The notes under the pieces are model-generated. The model made no database searches and had not been told where the DNA came from. It was given only the letters and a program-made list of their open reading frames with translations. A program made the position numbers and the translations under genes. This document shows, piece by piece, positions 8,192 to 15,148 of a DNA stretch of 25,600 nt (positions are counted from its first letter, which is position 1; each line of letters begins with the position of its first letter). This stretch comes from Planctomycetota bacterium (lineage in GTDB: Bacteria > Planctomycetota > UBA1135 > UBA2386): the NCBI GenBank assembly GCA_016793305.1, contig JAEUHU010000571.1, forward strand, positions 1 to 25,600, in the 5' to 3' direction.

Positions 8192-9465
8192 CGTTGTCCA
8201 TCGCGCGCGTCGGGTTCCTCACGCGCGGGGGCAGGGCGACGTTCGACGAAACGCACCGCGTCGACGACCAACGCCTTGCCGGGCACCCCGGCCAGCACGA
8301 CCACCGCGGGGCCAGGAGCCTGCTGGGTGATGGTGCCGAGGTCCGTCCACCCACCGCCGGCCGGCTCGTGCTCGCGCGGCGACTCCCCGCCCGGCAGGGT
8401 CACGCGCCAGACACCGAGTCCCTCGCGGGCGGCGAGCAGCGGCGTACAGGCCAGCACCTGCCAGCGCCCTGCCCGCGGCAACTGCGCCACGAACTCGGCA
8501 CGTGCGGCCGCACCGTCGCCGACGCTCGCGAAGTCGCGGCGATGGAAGCGCTCGCCGTCCTGTCGCTGTTGCCAGCCGACGCCGTGCAGCACCGCGTCGT
8601 CGTCGTCGACCACCACCACCGCGGCGCCGTGCAGCAGCAGCGCGTTGGCGACGCGGCGTTCGCCGGCGTGGTCGAACCGCCGGTTGTCGCACGGGAAGTT
8701 GCAGACGCCGCGACCATGGACCCACAGCGTGCTGCTGCCGCCGCCGTCGAGGTTGAGCGCGTCGCGACAGCCGAGCGCTTGCAGGATGCGCGCGGTTTCT
8801 TCGTGCGACGTGCCGACCGCCTGGTCGGTGCGGCCGTCGATCGTGAGCCACAGCACGCGGCCATCGGCGGTGCGGCCGATCGCGGTGCGCGGATGGCGCA
8901 CGTCCTTCTGCTTCGGCCCGTGCTCGAGCACCGCACCATCGCGCAGCAGGAACGGGCCCGCACCGAGCGCTTCGTGCACTTCCGGCCAGTCGCCGCGCGT
9001 TCGTACCGCGAGCTGCAGCTGGCCGTCCAGCCCGATGCCGAACGAACCCTGCCCGTCGTTCGCCGGGTTCCGCAACGCTCCGTCGAGACGCAGCAGGCCG
9101 ACCGGGTCGCCGTTCTTCGTGTCGTAGAAGCCGCCGTTCAACGCCGCCAGCGCGCCGAGCCGTTGGCCCATCGCACTGGTGCGCGTCAGCGAGCCCGGCG
9201 CCTCGACGTCGAAGCGCACCGGCGCTCCGGCGGTGATCTCCAGCACGGTCAGGCTTTGTGGGCCGGCGAACAGCCGGTCGAGGCGACGCTGCCACAGCCA
9301 CACGCCGTCGCCGACTTCGTCGCGAGTCCACGTGCTGGACTCGGCGAGCGAGGCGAGCACGACGGCGTCGGGGTCGGACGGAGCTGCGGCCTGCTGGGCC
9401 CGCGCCAGCCCGGCCGAGACCACCAGGGCCGCGAGCAGGCCCCACGACGACCGACTGCGAGCCAC
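8188..9465 (-). CDS. Exported phosphodiester glycosidase-like protein (NAGPA domain) with a carbohydrate-binding-like C-terminus
   Basis: 425 residues from GTG at 9465, which directly follows the TGA of the upstream gene (9468-9466). Residues 1-23 are a signal peptide with an Ala-Arg-Ala cleavage site. Residues about 60-285 match the NAGPA/DUF2233 phosphodiester glycosidase fold: LNGGFYD, a central FGIGLDG region, HPRTAIG and the family hallmark LNLDGGGSSTLW. Members remove sugars from phosphodiesters (for example GlcNAc-1-phospho linkages) or process exopolysaccharides. Residues about 300-410 form a beta-sandwich resembling the golvesin/xanthan-lyase carbohydrate-binding module, ending near VVDAVRFVE. 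Its position as last gene after a DprE1/DprE2-like pair suggests it acts on an envelope glycan (inference). An internal run of Val then Asp residues (about 280-292) is unusual. Confidence 0.85.
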   Translation of the reverse strand: MARSRSSWGLLAALVVSAGLARAQQAAAPSDPDAVVLASLAESSTWTRDEVGDGVWLWQRRLDRLFAGPQSLTVLEITAGAPVRFDVEAPGSLTRTSAMGQRLGALAALNGGFYDTKNGDPVGLLRLDGALRNPANDGQGSFGIGLDGQLQLAVRTRGDWPEVHEALGAGPFLLRDGAVLEHGPKQKDVRHPRTAIGRTADGRVLWLTIDGRTDQAVGTSHEETARILQALGCRDALNLDGGGSSTLWVHGRGVCNFPCDNRRFDHAGERRVANALLLHGAAVVVVDDDDAVLHGVGWQQRQDGERFHRRDFASVGDGAAARAEFVAQLPRAGRWQVLACTPLLAAREGLGVWRVTLPGGESPREHEPAGGGWTDLGTITQQAPGPAVVVLAGVPGKALVVDAVRFVERRPAPAREEPDARDGQR

Positions 9466-10893
9466 TCAGACCCCGAGCCGCGTCGCCAGATCCGTCTGCA
9501 GCAGCCGCTCGGGGTCCCACTTCGCCTTCAGCGCGCGGAACTTCGCCACCGCCGCTTCACCGTGCACGCGCGGGAACGACGACGCCGCCAGCACCGCGTC
9601 CTTCGCGTAGTAGAAGCGGCCGCCGGCCTCGAGCACGATCTCGGCGAGCTTGCGGCAGTGGGCGAACAACGCCTCGCGGCGGCTCTTGCGCACGCTGACC
9701 GCGAAGTCCATCGCCAGCGAGTAGCCGTCGACCGCGTGCGTCATCAGGAACGGATCGGGCCGGTGGCGCTTCAGCACGCCGAGGTACGGCACGAAGCCGG
9801 CCTGCTGGTTCTGTTCGATCAGCGTGCGCAGCACCCGTTCGCCCGCCTCCTTCGGCACGAACGGCTGGAACTGGATCAGCCCGCCGGGCCGCGTCATCCA
9901 CTGCCAGCGCGGCACGTAGTCGAGCAGGAAGTGGAACGCGCCGTGCGACTGCAGGTAGGGCGACTTGCGCTCCTCCTTGAAGCCGGCCTGGAACTTCAGC
10001 GCGTTGACCAGCTTGACCTGGCCGAGGTGCACCGCCCCCCACATGCCCGGCCACAGCCAGCCCTTCGGCACCACGCCGAACAGGTTCGGCGGCACGTCCT
10101 GCAGCACCGGATCGAACCAATGCAGCCCTTCTGGATCCTCGCCGGCCTCGAACTGGTCGGCGCGGTGCATCAACCCGCGGCCGAGGCCTGGGCCCTTGCC
10201 GTGCAGGTCGAGCCACGACACGAGGTAGTCGGCCTGGTCCTTCAGGTCCTCGAGGATCTGCAGGTTGTGCGCCAGGTCCTTGGCGACGATGCCCCACACT
10301 CGCAACCGGCCGCTGTGCACGCGCTTCGTCTCGATCTCGAGCTTGGTGAAGCAGCCCAGCATGCCGAAGCCGCCGATCGCGGCGTGGAACAGCTCCGGAT
10401 CCGACTCGCGCGTGCAGCGCACCAGTTCGCCGCGCGGCGTCAGCAGCTCGAACGAGCGCACGCACTCGCCGAACGAGCCGAGCGCGAAGTTGTTCTTGCC
10501 GTGGATGTTCATCGCCGCGGCCCCGCCCATCGACACCGCCATGGTGCCGCTGACGACTCGTGGCCAGTAGCCGTGGCCGATCGCGCAGCGCCACAGGTCG
10601 CGCACGGTGACGCCCGGTTCGACGGTGGCGACGCCGGTCGCCGGGTCGAAGCCATGGATGCGGTTCATCCGGGTCAGGTCGAGCACCTTGCCGCCGTTCT
10701 TCGTGGCGGCGTCGCCATAGCTGCAGCCGGCCCCGCGCAGCGCCAGGCTGCCGCCGTCCCTGCCGACCGCGGCGAACGCGTCGGCGATCTGCTCGGTCGA
10801 GGTCGGCCGCAGCACCTGCGCCGCACCACCGACGCACATGCCGAAACCGCGCACGTCTTCGTCGGCAAAGGCGAGGCTGCTGGGGCTGGTCAT
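9466..10893 (-). CDS. FAD-binding oxidase of the DprE1 (decaprenylphosphoryl-ribose oxidase) type
   Basis: 475 residues (M. tuberculosis DprE1 has 461). It has the VAO/PCMH-type FAD domain in the first half: GAGCSYGD, then the HGKN motif (H131; H132 in DprE1) followed by GSFG and VRSFELLTPRGE. The C-terminal substrate domain ends in GGRFYYAKD (K431, aligning with catalytic K418) and a WDPERLLQTDLATRL tail, all closely parallel to DprE1. The position of DprE1 Cys387 is Ala394 here. The ATG at 10893 gives an N-terminus matching DprE1 in length; upstream in-frame sequence to 10992 is low-complexity and lacks a ribosome site. Predicted role: oxidise the C2 hydroxyl of a polyprenyl-phospho-sugar, with the neighbouring SDR reducing the keto product. 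The real substrate is not known. Confidence 0.87.
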   Translation of the reverse strand: MTSPSSLAFADEDVRGFGMCVGGAAQVLRPTSTEQIADAFAAVGRDGGSLALRGAGCSYGDAATKNGGKVLDLTRMNRIHGFDPATGVATVEPGVTVRDLWRCAIGHGYWPRVVSGTMAVSMGGAAAMNIHGKNNFALGSFGECVRSFELLTPRGELVRCTRESDPELFHAAIGGFGMLGCFTKLEIETKRVHSGRLRVWGIVAKDLAHNLQILEDLKDQADYLVSWLDLHGKGPGLGRGLMHRADQFEAGEDPEGLHWFDPVLQDVPPNLFGVVPKGWLWPGMWGAVHLGQVKLVNALKFQAGFKEERKSPYLQSHGAFHFLLDYVPRWQWMTRPGGLIQFQPFVPKEAGERVLRTLIEQNQQAGFVPYLGVLKRHRPDPFLMTHAVDGYSLAMDFAVSVRKSRREALFAHCRKLAEIVLEAGGRFYYAKDAVLAASSFPRVHGEAAVAKFRALKAKWDPERLLQTDLATRLGV

Positions 10894-11044
10894 GATCGAG
10901 GCAAGAGGCGGCAGGAAGGAGGCTTTGGATGCTCGGCGATTTCGGCTGGCGCCGGCCACCGGCTTCGACCCGGCAGAACGCCCGGCTGGCACCGGTCTTT
11001 CGCCGCGTTCGGGACGGAGCCGGACGCCGCAGCGTTCGAGCCGG

Positions 11045-11794
11045 TCAGATCGACAACTTGCGGAACACGAACGACGGGATGTTGCGGATCACGAACATGA
11101 TCAACCGCCACTTGCCCGGCACGTAGGCGATCGCCTTCTTGCGGTCGCGGGCCTTCAGGATCAGTCGGGCCGCGGTGTCGGCGGCGATGGCACCCTTCAG
11201 CGGCAGGCCGGCGGTCATCGGCGTCTCGACGAAGCCTGGGCGGATCGTCGTGACCTGCACGCCGTGCCGCCACAGCCGGTTGCGCAGCGCTTCGAGCCAG
11301 GTGTCCATGCCGGCCTTGCTGGCGTGGTAGGCCGGCTTGCCGATGCGGCCGCGGTCCTGGGCGACCGAGCTGACGCCGACGAAGCAGCCACCCTTCCGGG
11401 CCTGGAAGCGCCGGGCCGCGGCGTTGCCCCAGGCGATACAGCCGAGCAGGTTGACCTGCACCTGCGGCAGGTCCTTCGCGAGATCGAACTCGTCGGGTCC
11501 GACGGTCGGCATCACGCCGGCGACGTAGTGCACTTCGTCGACCGGGCCGAGCTCCTGTTCGATCCGCGCGAACAGCGGTTCGGCGGCCTCGAGGTCGGCG
11601 GCGTCGTGCACGTAGCCGAACGCAGCTTGGCGGCCGAGCGCCTCGTTGACCAGGGCGACCTGGTTCTGCAGTTCGGGCCCGCGCCGCGCCAGCATCGCGA
11701 CCTTGCGGCCGGACGACGCGAGTCGCCGGGCGATGGCGAGACCGATGCCCGACGAGGCGCCGACGACGAGGCAGGTTCCGTTGCGAGCTGGCAT
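11045..11794 (-). CDS. Short-chain dehydrogenase of the DprE2 type
   Basis: 249 residues (DprE2 is 254). The Rossmann NAD(P) motif GASSGIG is at 12-18, the structural Asn at N115, the catalytic Ser at 142/143 and YxxxK at Y156/K160, so the SDR active site is complete. The C-terminus, FVIRNIPSFVFRKLSI, strikingly parallels the hydrophobic tail of mycobacterial DprE2 (which ends in FRKLPI), an unusual signature for an ordinary SDR and likely a membrane-docking helix. It is the first gene of a minus-strand set, 151 bases upstream of the DprE1-like oxidase. Together they would epimerise C2 of a lipid-linked pentose or similar sugar through a keto intermediate. Other SDR roles remain possible, but the tail and the neighbour make this reading the best one. 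Confidence 0.87.
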   Translation of the reverse strand: MPARNGTCLVVGASSGIGLAIARRLASSGRKVAMLARRGPELQNQVALVNEALGRQAAFGYVHDAADLEAAEPLFARIEQELGPVDEVHYVAGVMPTVGPDEFDLAKDLPQVQVNLLGCIAWGNAAARRFQARKGGCFVGVSSVAQDRGRIGKPAYHASKAGMDTWLEALRNRLWRHGVQVTTIRPGFVETPMTAGLPLKGAIAADTAARLILKARDRKKAIAYVPGKWRLIMFVIRNIPSFVFRKLSI

Positions 11795-11916
11795 GGCAGA
11801 AGGAAACGCCGCGCCATCGCCGAAAGCAACCCGAGCGATCGGCTCCGGCTCAGCTTGGCGCTGCCTTCACGGGTGCCAGCGGCCTCGCGCGCGCCCCGCG
11901 GTTCGACAAGGCACCG

Positions 11917-11945
11917 TTGCCAGGGCGCGTTCCCGGCCCGATCAT
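11917..11945 (+). promoter_or_regulatory. Candidate promoter placing the transcript start at the ATG of the SurA-like gene
   Basis: TTGCCA at 11917-11922 (5 of 6 to TTGACA), a 17-base spacer, then GATCAT at 11940-11945 (4 of 6 to TATAAT). The next gene starts at 11952, six bases after the -10, and has no Shine-Dalgarno upstream, so the mRNA would be leaderless or nearly so. Short motif matches alone are weak evidence. Confidence 0.35.
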
Positions 11946-11951
11946 CCGCCG

Positions 11952-12950
11952 ATGCGCTGCCTCCTGCCGCTCGTCTGCACCGCCTCGCTGCTCGGCCAGC
12001 AGACCAACCCACCGGCGAAGCAGCCGCGCTTCGTCCAGGTCGACGGCGTGGTGGCGACGGTGAACGACAGCGCCATCCTGTGGAGCGAGCTGATGACGGT
12101 CGCGGCCGGCCGGGTGCGCGCCATGGTCAGCAGCGGTGCCAGGCTGACCCGCGCCGACGAAGAGCTGGTGCTGCAGGCCGAACTGGGCAAGCTGATCGAC
12201 GCCCGCCAGATGGCGCTCTCCTTGAAGAGCCTGGGCGTCGTCTCCCCCGACCAGGTCGAGAGCCTGCTGCGCACCGAACTCGAGCGGGAGAAGCAGGAGA
12301 AGGTGCGCGACCTCGGCAGCGTGCCGGAGCTGAGCCGCGCCCTGAAGGAGGAAGGGCGCACCTGGCCGACCTACGAGCGCGAGCAGCGCATCGGCAAGCT
12401 CGGCCAGTTCGCCGAGGAGTTCGCGGTCTACCAGCGGTTCCAGCGCAACAGCAGCCTGCTGCTGACGCCCCGCATGCTGCGCGAGACCTACGAGAAGCAG
12501 AAGGTGGCGTTCGTCCACCCCGCCCAGGCGACCGTGACCATGGTGGAGTTCCGGGGCGCCGACGCCGAGGCCCGGGCGACCCAGGCAGCCACCGCCTGGG
12601 CGGTGCAGAGCCTGTCGAGCCGGGAGCTGGCGAGCCGCCATCCCGGTTCGCTCGCCTACCCCGAGCAGCGCAGTTCGGCGCTGGCGGACTTCCTGAAGCC
12701 GGTGGCCGACTTCGCCGAAGCCGGGCCGGCTGGCGCCGTGTCCCCGCCGCTGGCCTGCCGGGACTCCTGGTTCGTGGCGCGAGTCCTGGACTACCTGCCG
12801 GCCGCGAACGGCCGATTCGAAGACCCGCAGGTCCAGGCCAAGCTGCGCCGGATCTGCCAGAACCAGGTGCTGGACGAGTACCGGCAGCAGGCGATGGAAC
12901 GGGCCAAGGTGCGGACGGAGGTCTGGCGCAGCCCGGCGTTCGAACGCTGA
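11952..12950 (+). CDS. SurA-like periplasmic chaperone / peptidyl-prolyl isomerase homologue
   Basis: 332 residues. A short hydrophobic N-terminus (about 1-16) is a likely signal peptide. Residues about 25-190 are SurA-N-like: it opens with QVDGVVATVNDSAILWSEL, the usual start of SurA-family chaperones, followed by long charged helices. Residues about 200-285 occupy the place of a parvulin domain (VTMVEFRG, later SPPLACRDSWFVARVLDY), but the domain is shorter than a full rotamase and I cannot see its catalytic residues, so isomerase activity is doubtful. The C-terminal helix (about 290-325) completes the chaperone module. Probable role: escorting outer-membrane or secreted proteins. The frame is open upstream to 11646, but that part is antisense to the SDR gene; the ATG at 11952 with signal peptide is preferred. 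Confidence 0.8.
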   Translation: MRCLLPLVCTASLLGQQTNPPAKQPRFVQVDGVVATVNDSAILWSELMTVAAGRVRAMVSSGARLTRADEELVLQAELGKLIDARQMALSLKSLGVVSPDQVESLLRTELEREKQEKVRDLGSVPELSRALKEEGRTWPTYEREQRIGKLGQFAEEFAVYQRFQRNSSLLLTPRMLRETYEKQKVAFVHPAQATVTMVEFRGADAEARATQAATAWAVQSLSSRELASRHPGSLAYPEQRSSALADFLKPVADFAEAGPAGAVSPPLACRDSWFVARVLDYLPAANGRFEDPQVQAKLRRICQNQVLDEYRQQAMERAKVRTEVWRSPAFER

Positions 12951-13133
12951 CCGGGGCGACGGACCGGGTGGGTGGAGCGCTCGGTTGCAGGCCAGGACGT
13001 GGCGCGCTCTACTTCCCCGCCCCTCTCTGAACCGAACCGGGCCCGGCGCCGTTGTCCCGTCGTCAGCCCCGAGGGTGTCGGTCGATCCCGTCCGCCACCC
13101 CCGACCTCGTAGCCCTCCACCACTCGGACGGCT

Positions 13134-13164
13134 CCGGGGGTTCGTTCGGCCGGGTGTCCCCCGG
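13134..13164. repeat. GC-rich hairpin in the leader of the first toroid gene (region 12951-13205)
   Basis: CCGGGGG at 13134-13140 pairs perfectly with CCCCCGG at 13158-13164, loop 17 bases, ending 41 bases before the ATG at 13206. It may lie in the 5' leader. A weak TTGCAG-N17-TCTACT pair at 12985-13013 is the only promoter-like sequence I see in this 255-base gap. Confidence 0.35.
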
Positions 13165-13205
13165 TGTGCCCCAAGAATGCAGGAGCCATGCGCTCCCCCG
13201 ATCCC

Positions 13206-14747
13206 ATGTCCCAACTCGATCCGAGGCAACTCCGACTCCACTCCGAAGGCGTGCACCACATGTGGGAGGAGGAGGTCACGTTCCAGGACCTGATGGCCGA
13301 GCGCCTGAAGCAGGCACCCTGGCTCGTCCTGTCGATCGGCCTGCACCTGGTCGCCTTCCTGCTGCTGTGGGTGCTGATCCCGCCGGAGAAGAAGGAGGTC
13401 ATCGTCAACCAGGTGCAGATGACCAACCAGGAGACGACCGAGATCGTCGAGCCGCCTCCCCCGCCGCCCCCGGAGACCAAGCCCGAGCAGACCACCGAAG
13501 AGGTCGTCGTCACCGAGCAGCAGGCGGTCAGCGAGACCAACGACACTGCGTTCGACAACGTCGAGAGCGACAGCACCGCGAAGGAGTCGGCGTTCGACTC
13601 CAACCAGTGGAACTCGGCGGTCGGCATGGGCGGTGGTGCGGGCGGCCCCTACGGCGGCCGTGGCGGTGGCGGCAAGGGCAAGGGCGGTGGCCGCCCGTAC
13701 GCGACCAACATCGACGCCGGTCTGCAGTGGCTGAAGAACCACCAGGACGAGGACGGCAAGTGGGACTGCGACGGCTTCCAGAAGCACGACGACCCGAGCA
13801 GCGAGATCTGCGACGGCCTCGGCAACGCCACCCACGACGTCGGCGTCACCGGCCTCGCCCTACTGGCGTTCCTCGGCGAAGGCAGCACGATGCGTTCGGG
13901 CCCCTACTCGCCGGTCATCAAGAAGGGCGTCAACTGGCTGCGCAAGCAGCAGGACAAGGACACCGGCCTGTTCGGCACCAAGGCCTCGCACGACTTCATC
14001 TACGACCACGCGATCGCGTCCTACGCGATGTGCGAGGCGTTCGGCCTGTCCGGCTACGAGTCGCTGCGCACCGTCGCCCAGAACGGCATCAACTACCTCG
14101 AGTCGCACCGCAACCCCTACTCGGTGTGGCGCTACCAGCCCCGCGACAACGAGAACGACACCTCGGTCACCGGCTGGTGCATCATGGCCTACGAGTCCGG
14201 TGAGTTCTTCAAGCTCACCATCAACAAGGAAGCCCTGAAGCTCTGCGAGCAGTGGCTCGACCAGGTCTCCGACTCGACCGGCCTGCACGGCTACACCCGC
14301 GCCGGCGAGATGAGCGCGCGCAAGGGCAGCGAGCACTCGGCCAAGTTCCCGGTCGACAAGGGCGAGGCGATGACCGCCGTCGGCCTGTTCTGCCGCTTCT
14401 TCATGAAGCAGGACCCGAAGGAGAAGCCGGTCATGAAGGCCGCCGCCGACCGCATCCTCGCCAAGCCCCCGATCTGGGACGAGAAGGCCGGCACCATCGA
14501 CCACTACTACTGGTACTACGCGACCTACGCGCTGTTCCAGATGGGTGGCAAGCACTGGACCGACTGGCAGAAGAAGCTCGAGACCGCAGTCGTGAAGAAC
14601 CAGCTGCTCGACAAGAGCAAGAAGAACCTCTACGGCTCGTGGAACCCGGTCTGCGCCTGGGGTGAAGACGGTGGCCGCGTCTACAGCACCGCGATCCTGG
14701 TGCTGACCCTCGAAGCGCTCTACCGCTACACGCGCCTCGTGCGCTGA
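13206..14747 (+). CDS. Membrane-anchored alpha/alpha-toroid protein (squalene-cyclase/prenyltransferase-like repeats), copy 1
   Basis: 513 residues. A conserved cytoplasmic segment (1-37, with MWEEEVTFQDLMAERLKQ) precedes one membrane helix (about 38-58). A TonB-like Pro/Glu linker follows, with seven Pro in a row near residue 84, then an acidic SDSTAKE stretch and a Gly/Lys-rich hinge (about 138-165). Residues 166-513 are an alpha/alpha toroid: six repeats centred on THDVGVTGLALLAF, YDHAIASYAMCEAF, DTSVTGWCIMAYES, AMTAVGLFCRFF, DHYYWYYATYALFQM and STAILVLTLEAL. A QW-type motif HQDEDGKW is present, but the DxDD acid of squalene-hopene cyclases and a farnesyltransferase zinc site are not evident, so a ligand- or peptide-binding role is as likely as catalysis. 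The start is chosen because the second copy aligns from exactly this Met; an ATG at 13188 is not conserved there. Confidence 0.88.
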   Translation: MSQLDPRQLRLHSEGVHHMWEEEVTFQDLMAERLKQAPWLVLSIGLHLVAFLLLWVLIPPEKKEVIVNQVQMTNQETTEIVEPPPPPPPETKPEQTTEEVVVTEQQAVSETNDTAFDNVESDSTAKESAFDSNQWNSAVGMGGGAGGPYGGRGGGGKGKGGGRPYATNIDAGLQWLKNHQDEDGKWDCDGFQKHDDPSSEICDGLGNATHDVGVTGLALLAFLGEGSTMRSGPYSPVIKKGVNWLRKQQDKDTGLFGTKASHDFIYDHAIASYAMCEAFGLSGYESLRTVAQNGINYLESHRNPYSVWRYQPRDNENDTSVTGWCIMAYESGEFFKLTINKEALKLCEQWLDQVSDSTGLHGYTRAGEMSARKGSEHSAKFPVDKGEAMTAVGLFCRFFMKQDPKEKPVMKAAADRILAKPPIWDEKAGTIDHYYWYYATYALFQMGGKHWTDWQKKLETAVVKNQLLDKSKKNLYGSWNPVCAWGEDGGRVYSTAILVLTLEALYRYTRLVR

Positions 14748-14786
14748 TCGCGACGCGGCGCCCGCCGCCGCCTCGATGCCACGCGC

Positions 14787-14821
14787 GAACGCCGCAGCCA
14801 GGTGCTGCGGCGTTCTCGTTT
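14787..14821 (+). terminator. Hairpin terminator after toroid copy 1
   Basis: GAACGCCGCAG (14787-14797) and CTGCGGCGTTC (14805-14815) form a perfect 11-bp stem with a 7-base loop, 40 bases after the stop, followed by the short T-containing run TCGTTT. This is a good intrinsic terminator for a GC-rich genome, although the U-tract is weak. Confidence 0.7.
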
Positions 14822-14928
14822 CCAGGGGTCGCATTCGCCACTGGCCCGAAGCCGGTGCCGCGCACGCATCGCCGGCCTCCGTCCACGTGAATCTCGCGCA
14901 TCGCCGCGCGATCGACCGGCAGAGCGTG

Positions 14929-14972
14929 CCACGGCTCGGACATGCCCATGTCGGCGCGCTCGCAAGCCGTGG
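14929..14972. repeat. Nested inverted repeats in the 401-base gap between the toroid genes
   Basis: Outer arms CCACGGCT (14929-14936) and AGCCGTGG (14965-14972) are perfect 8-bp complements. They enclose an inner perfect repeat GACATG-CC-CATGTC (14939-14952). Further on, TCCGGA occurs twice (15062-15067 and 15072-15077). The gap 14748-15148 otherwise holds the terminator and, presumably, the promoter of copy 2, for which I find no convincing -35/-10. Confidence 0.45.
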
Positions 14973-15148
14973 ACTCGCTGCATCGATCCTGAACCACGCC
15001 TGGCGTGCGATCGTTTCTGCGGGTGGTCCGTCCCGGGGAAGTCGGTGACCCCGCCTCCCCATCCGGAGCCCTCCGGAGACCCCTTTCGACCGCCGCCGCG
15101 AAGTGGTGGTCCTCACCCGCAACGGGAGCCGCGCGCTCCACACGTCCC

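Noticed and set aside
10894..10992. An N-terminal extension of the DprE1-like oxidase to an upstream ATG
   Set aside because: The extra residues are low-complexity, lack a ribosome site, and make the protein longer than DprE1 at the N-terminus; ATG 10893 aligns well.
5449..11100. A plus-strand open frame of nearly 1,900 codons across several genes
   Set aside because: The composition is Arg/Ala/Pro shadow sequence, and it crosses the well-supported DUF2235, glycosidase and DprE1-like genes in the wrong frame or strand.
13188..13205. ATG at 13188 as the start of toroid copy 1
   Set aside because: The AGGAG is only two bases away, too close, and copy 2 has no start at the matching place although both copies align from 13206 and 15149.
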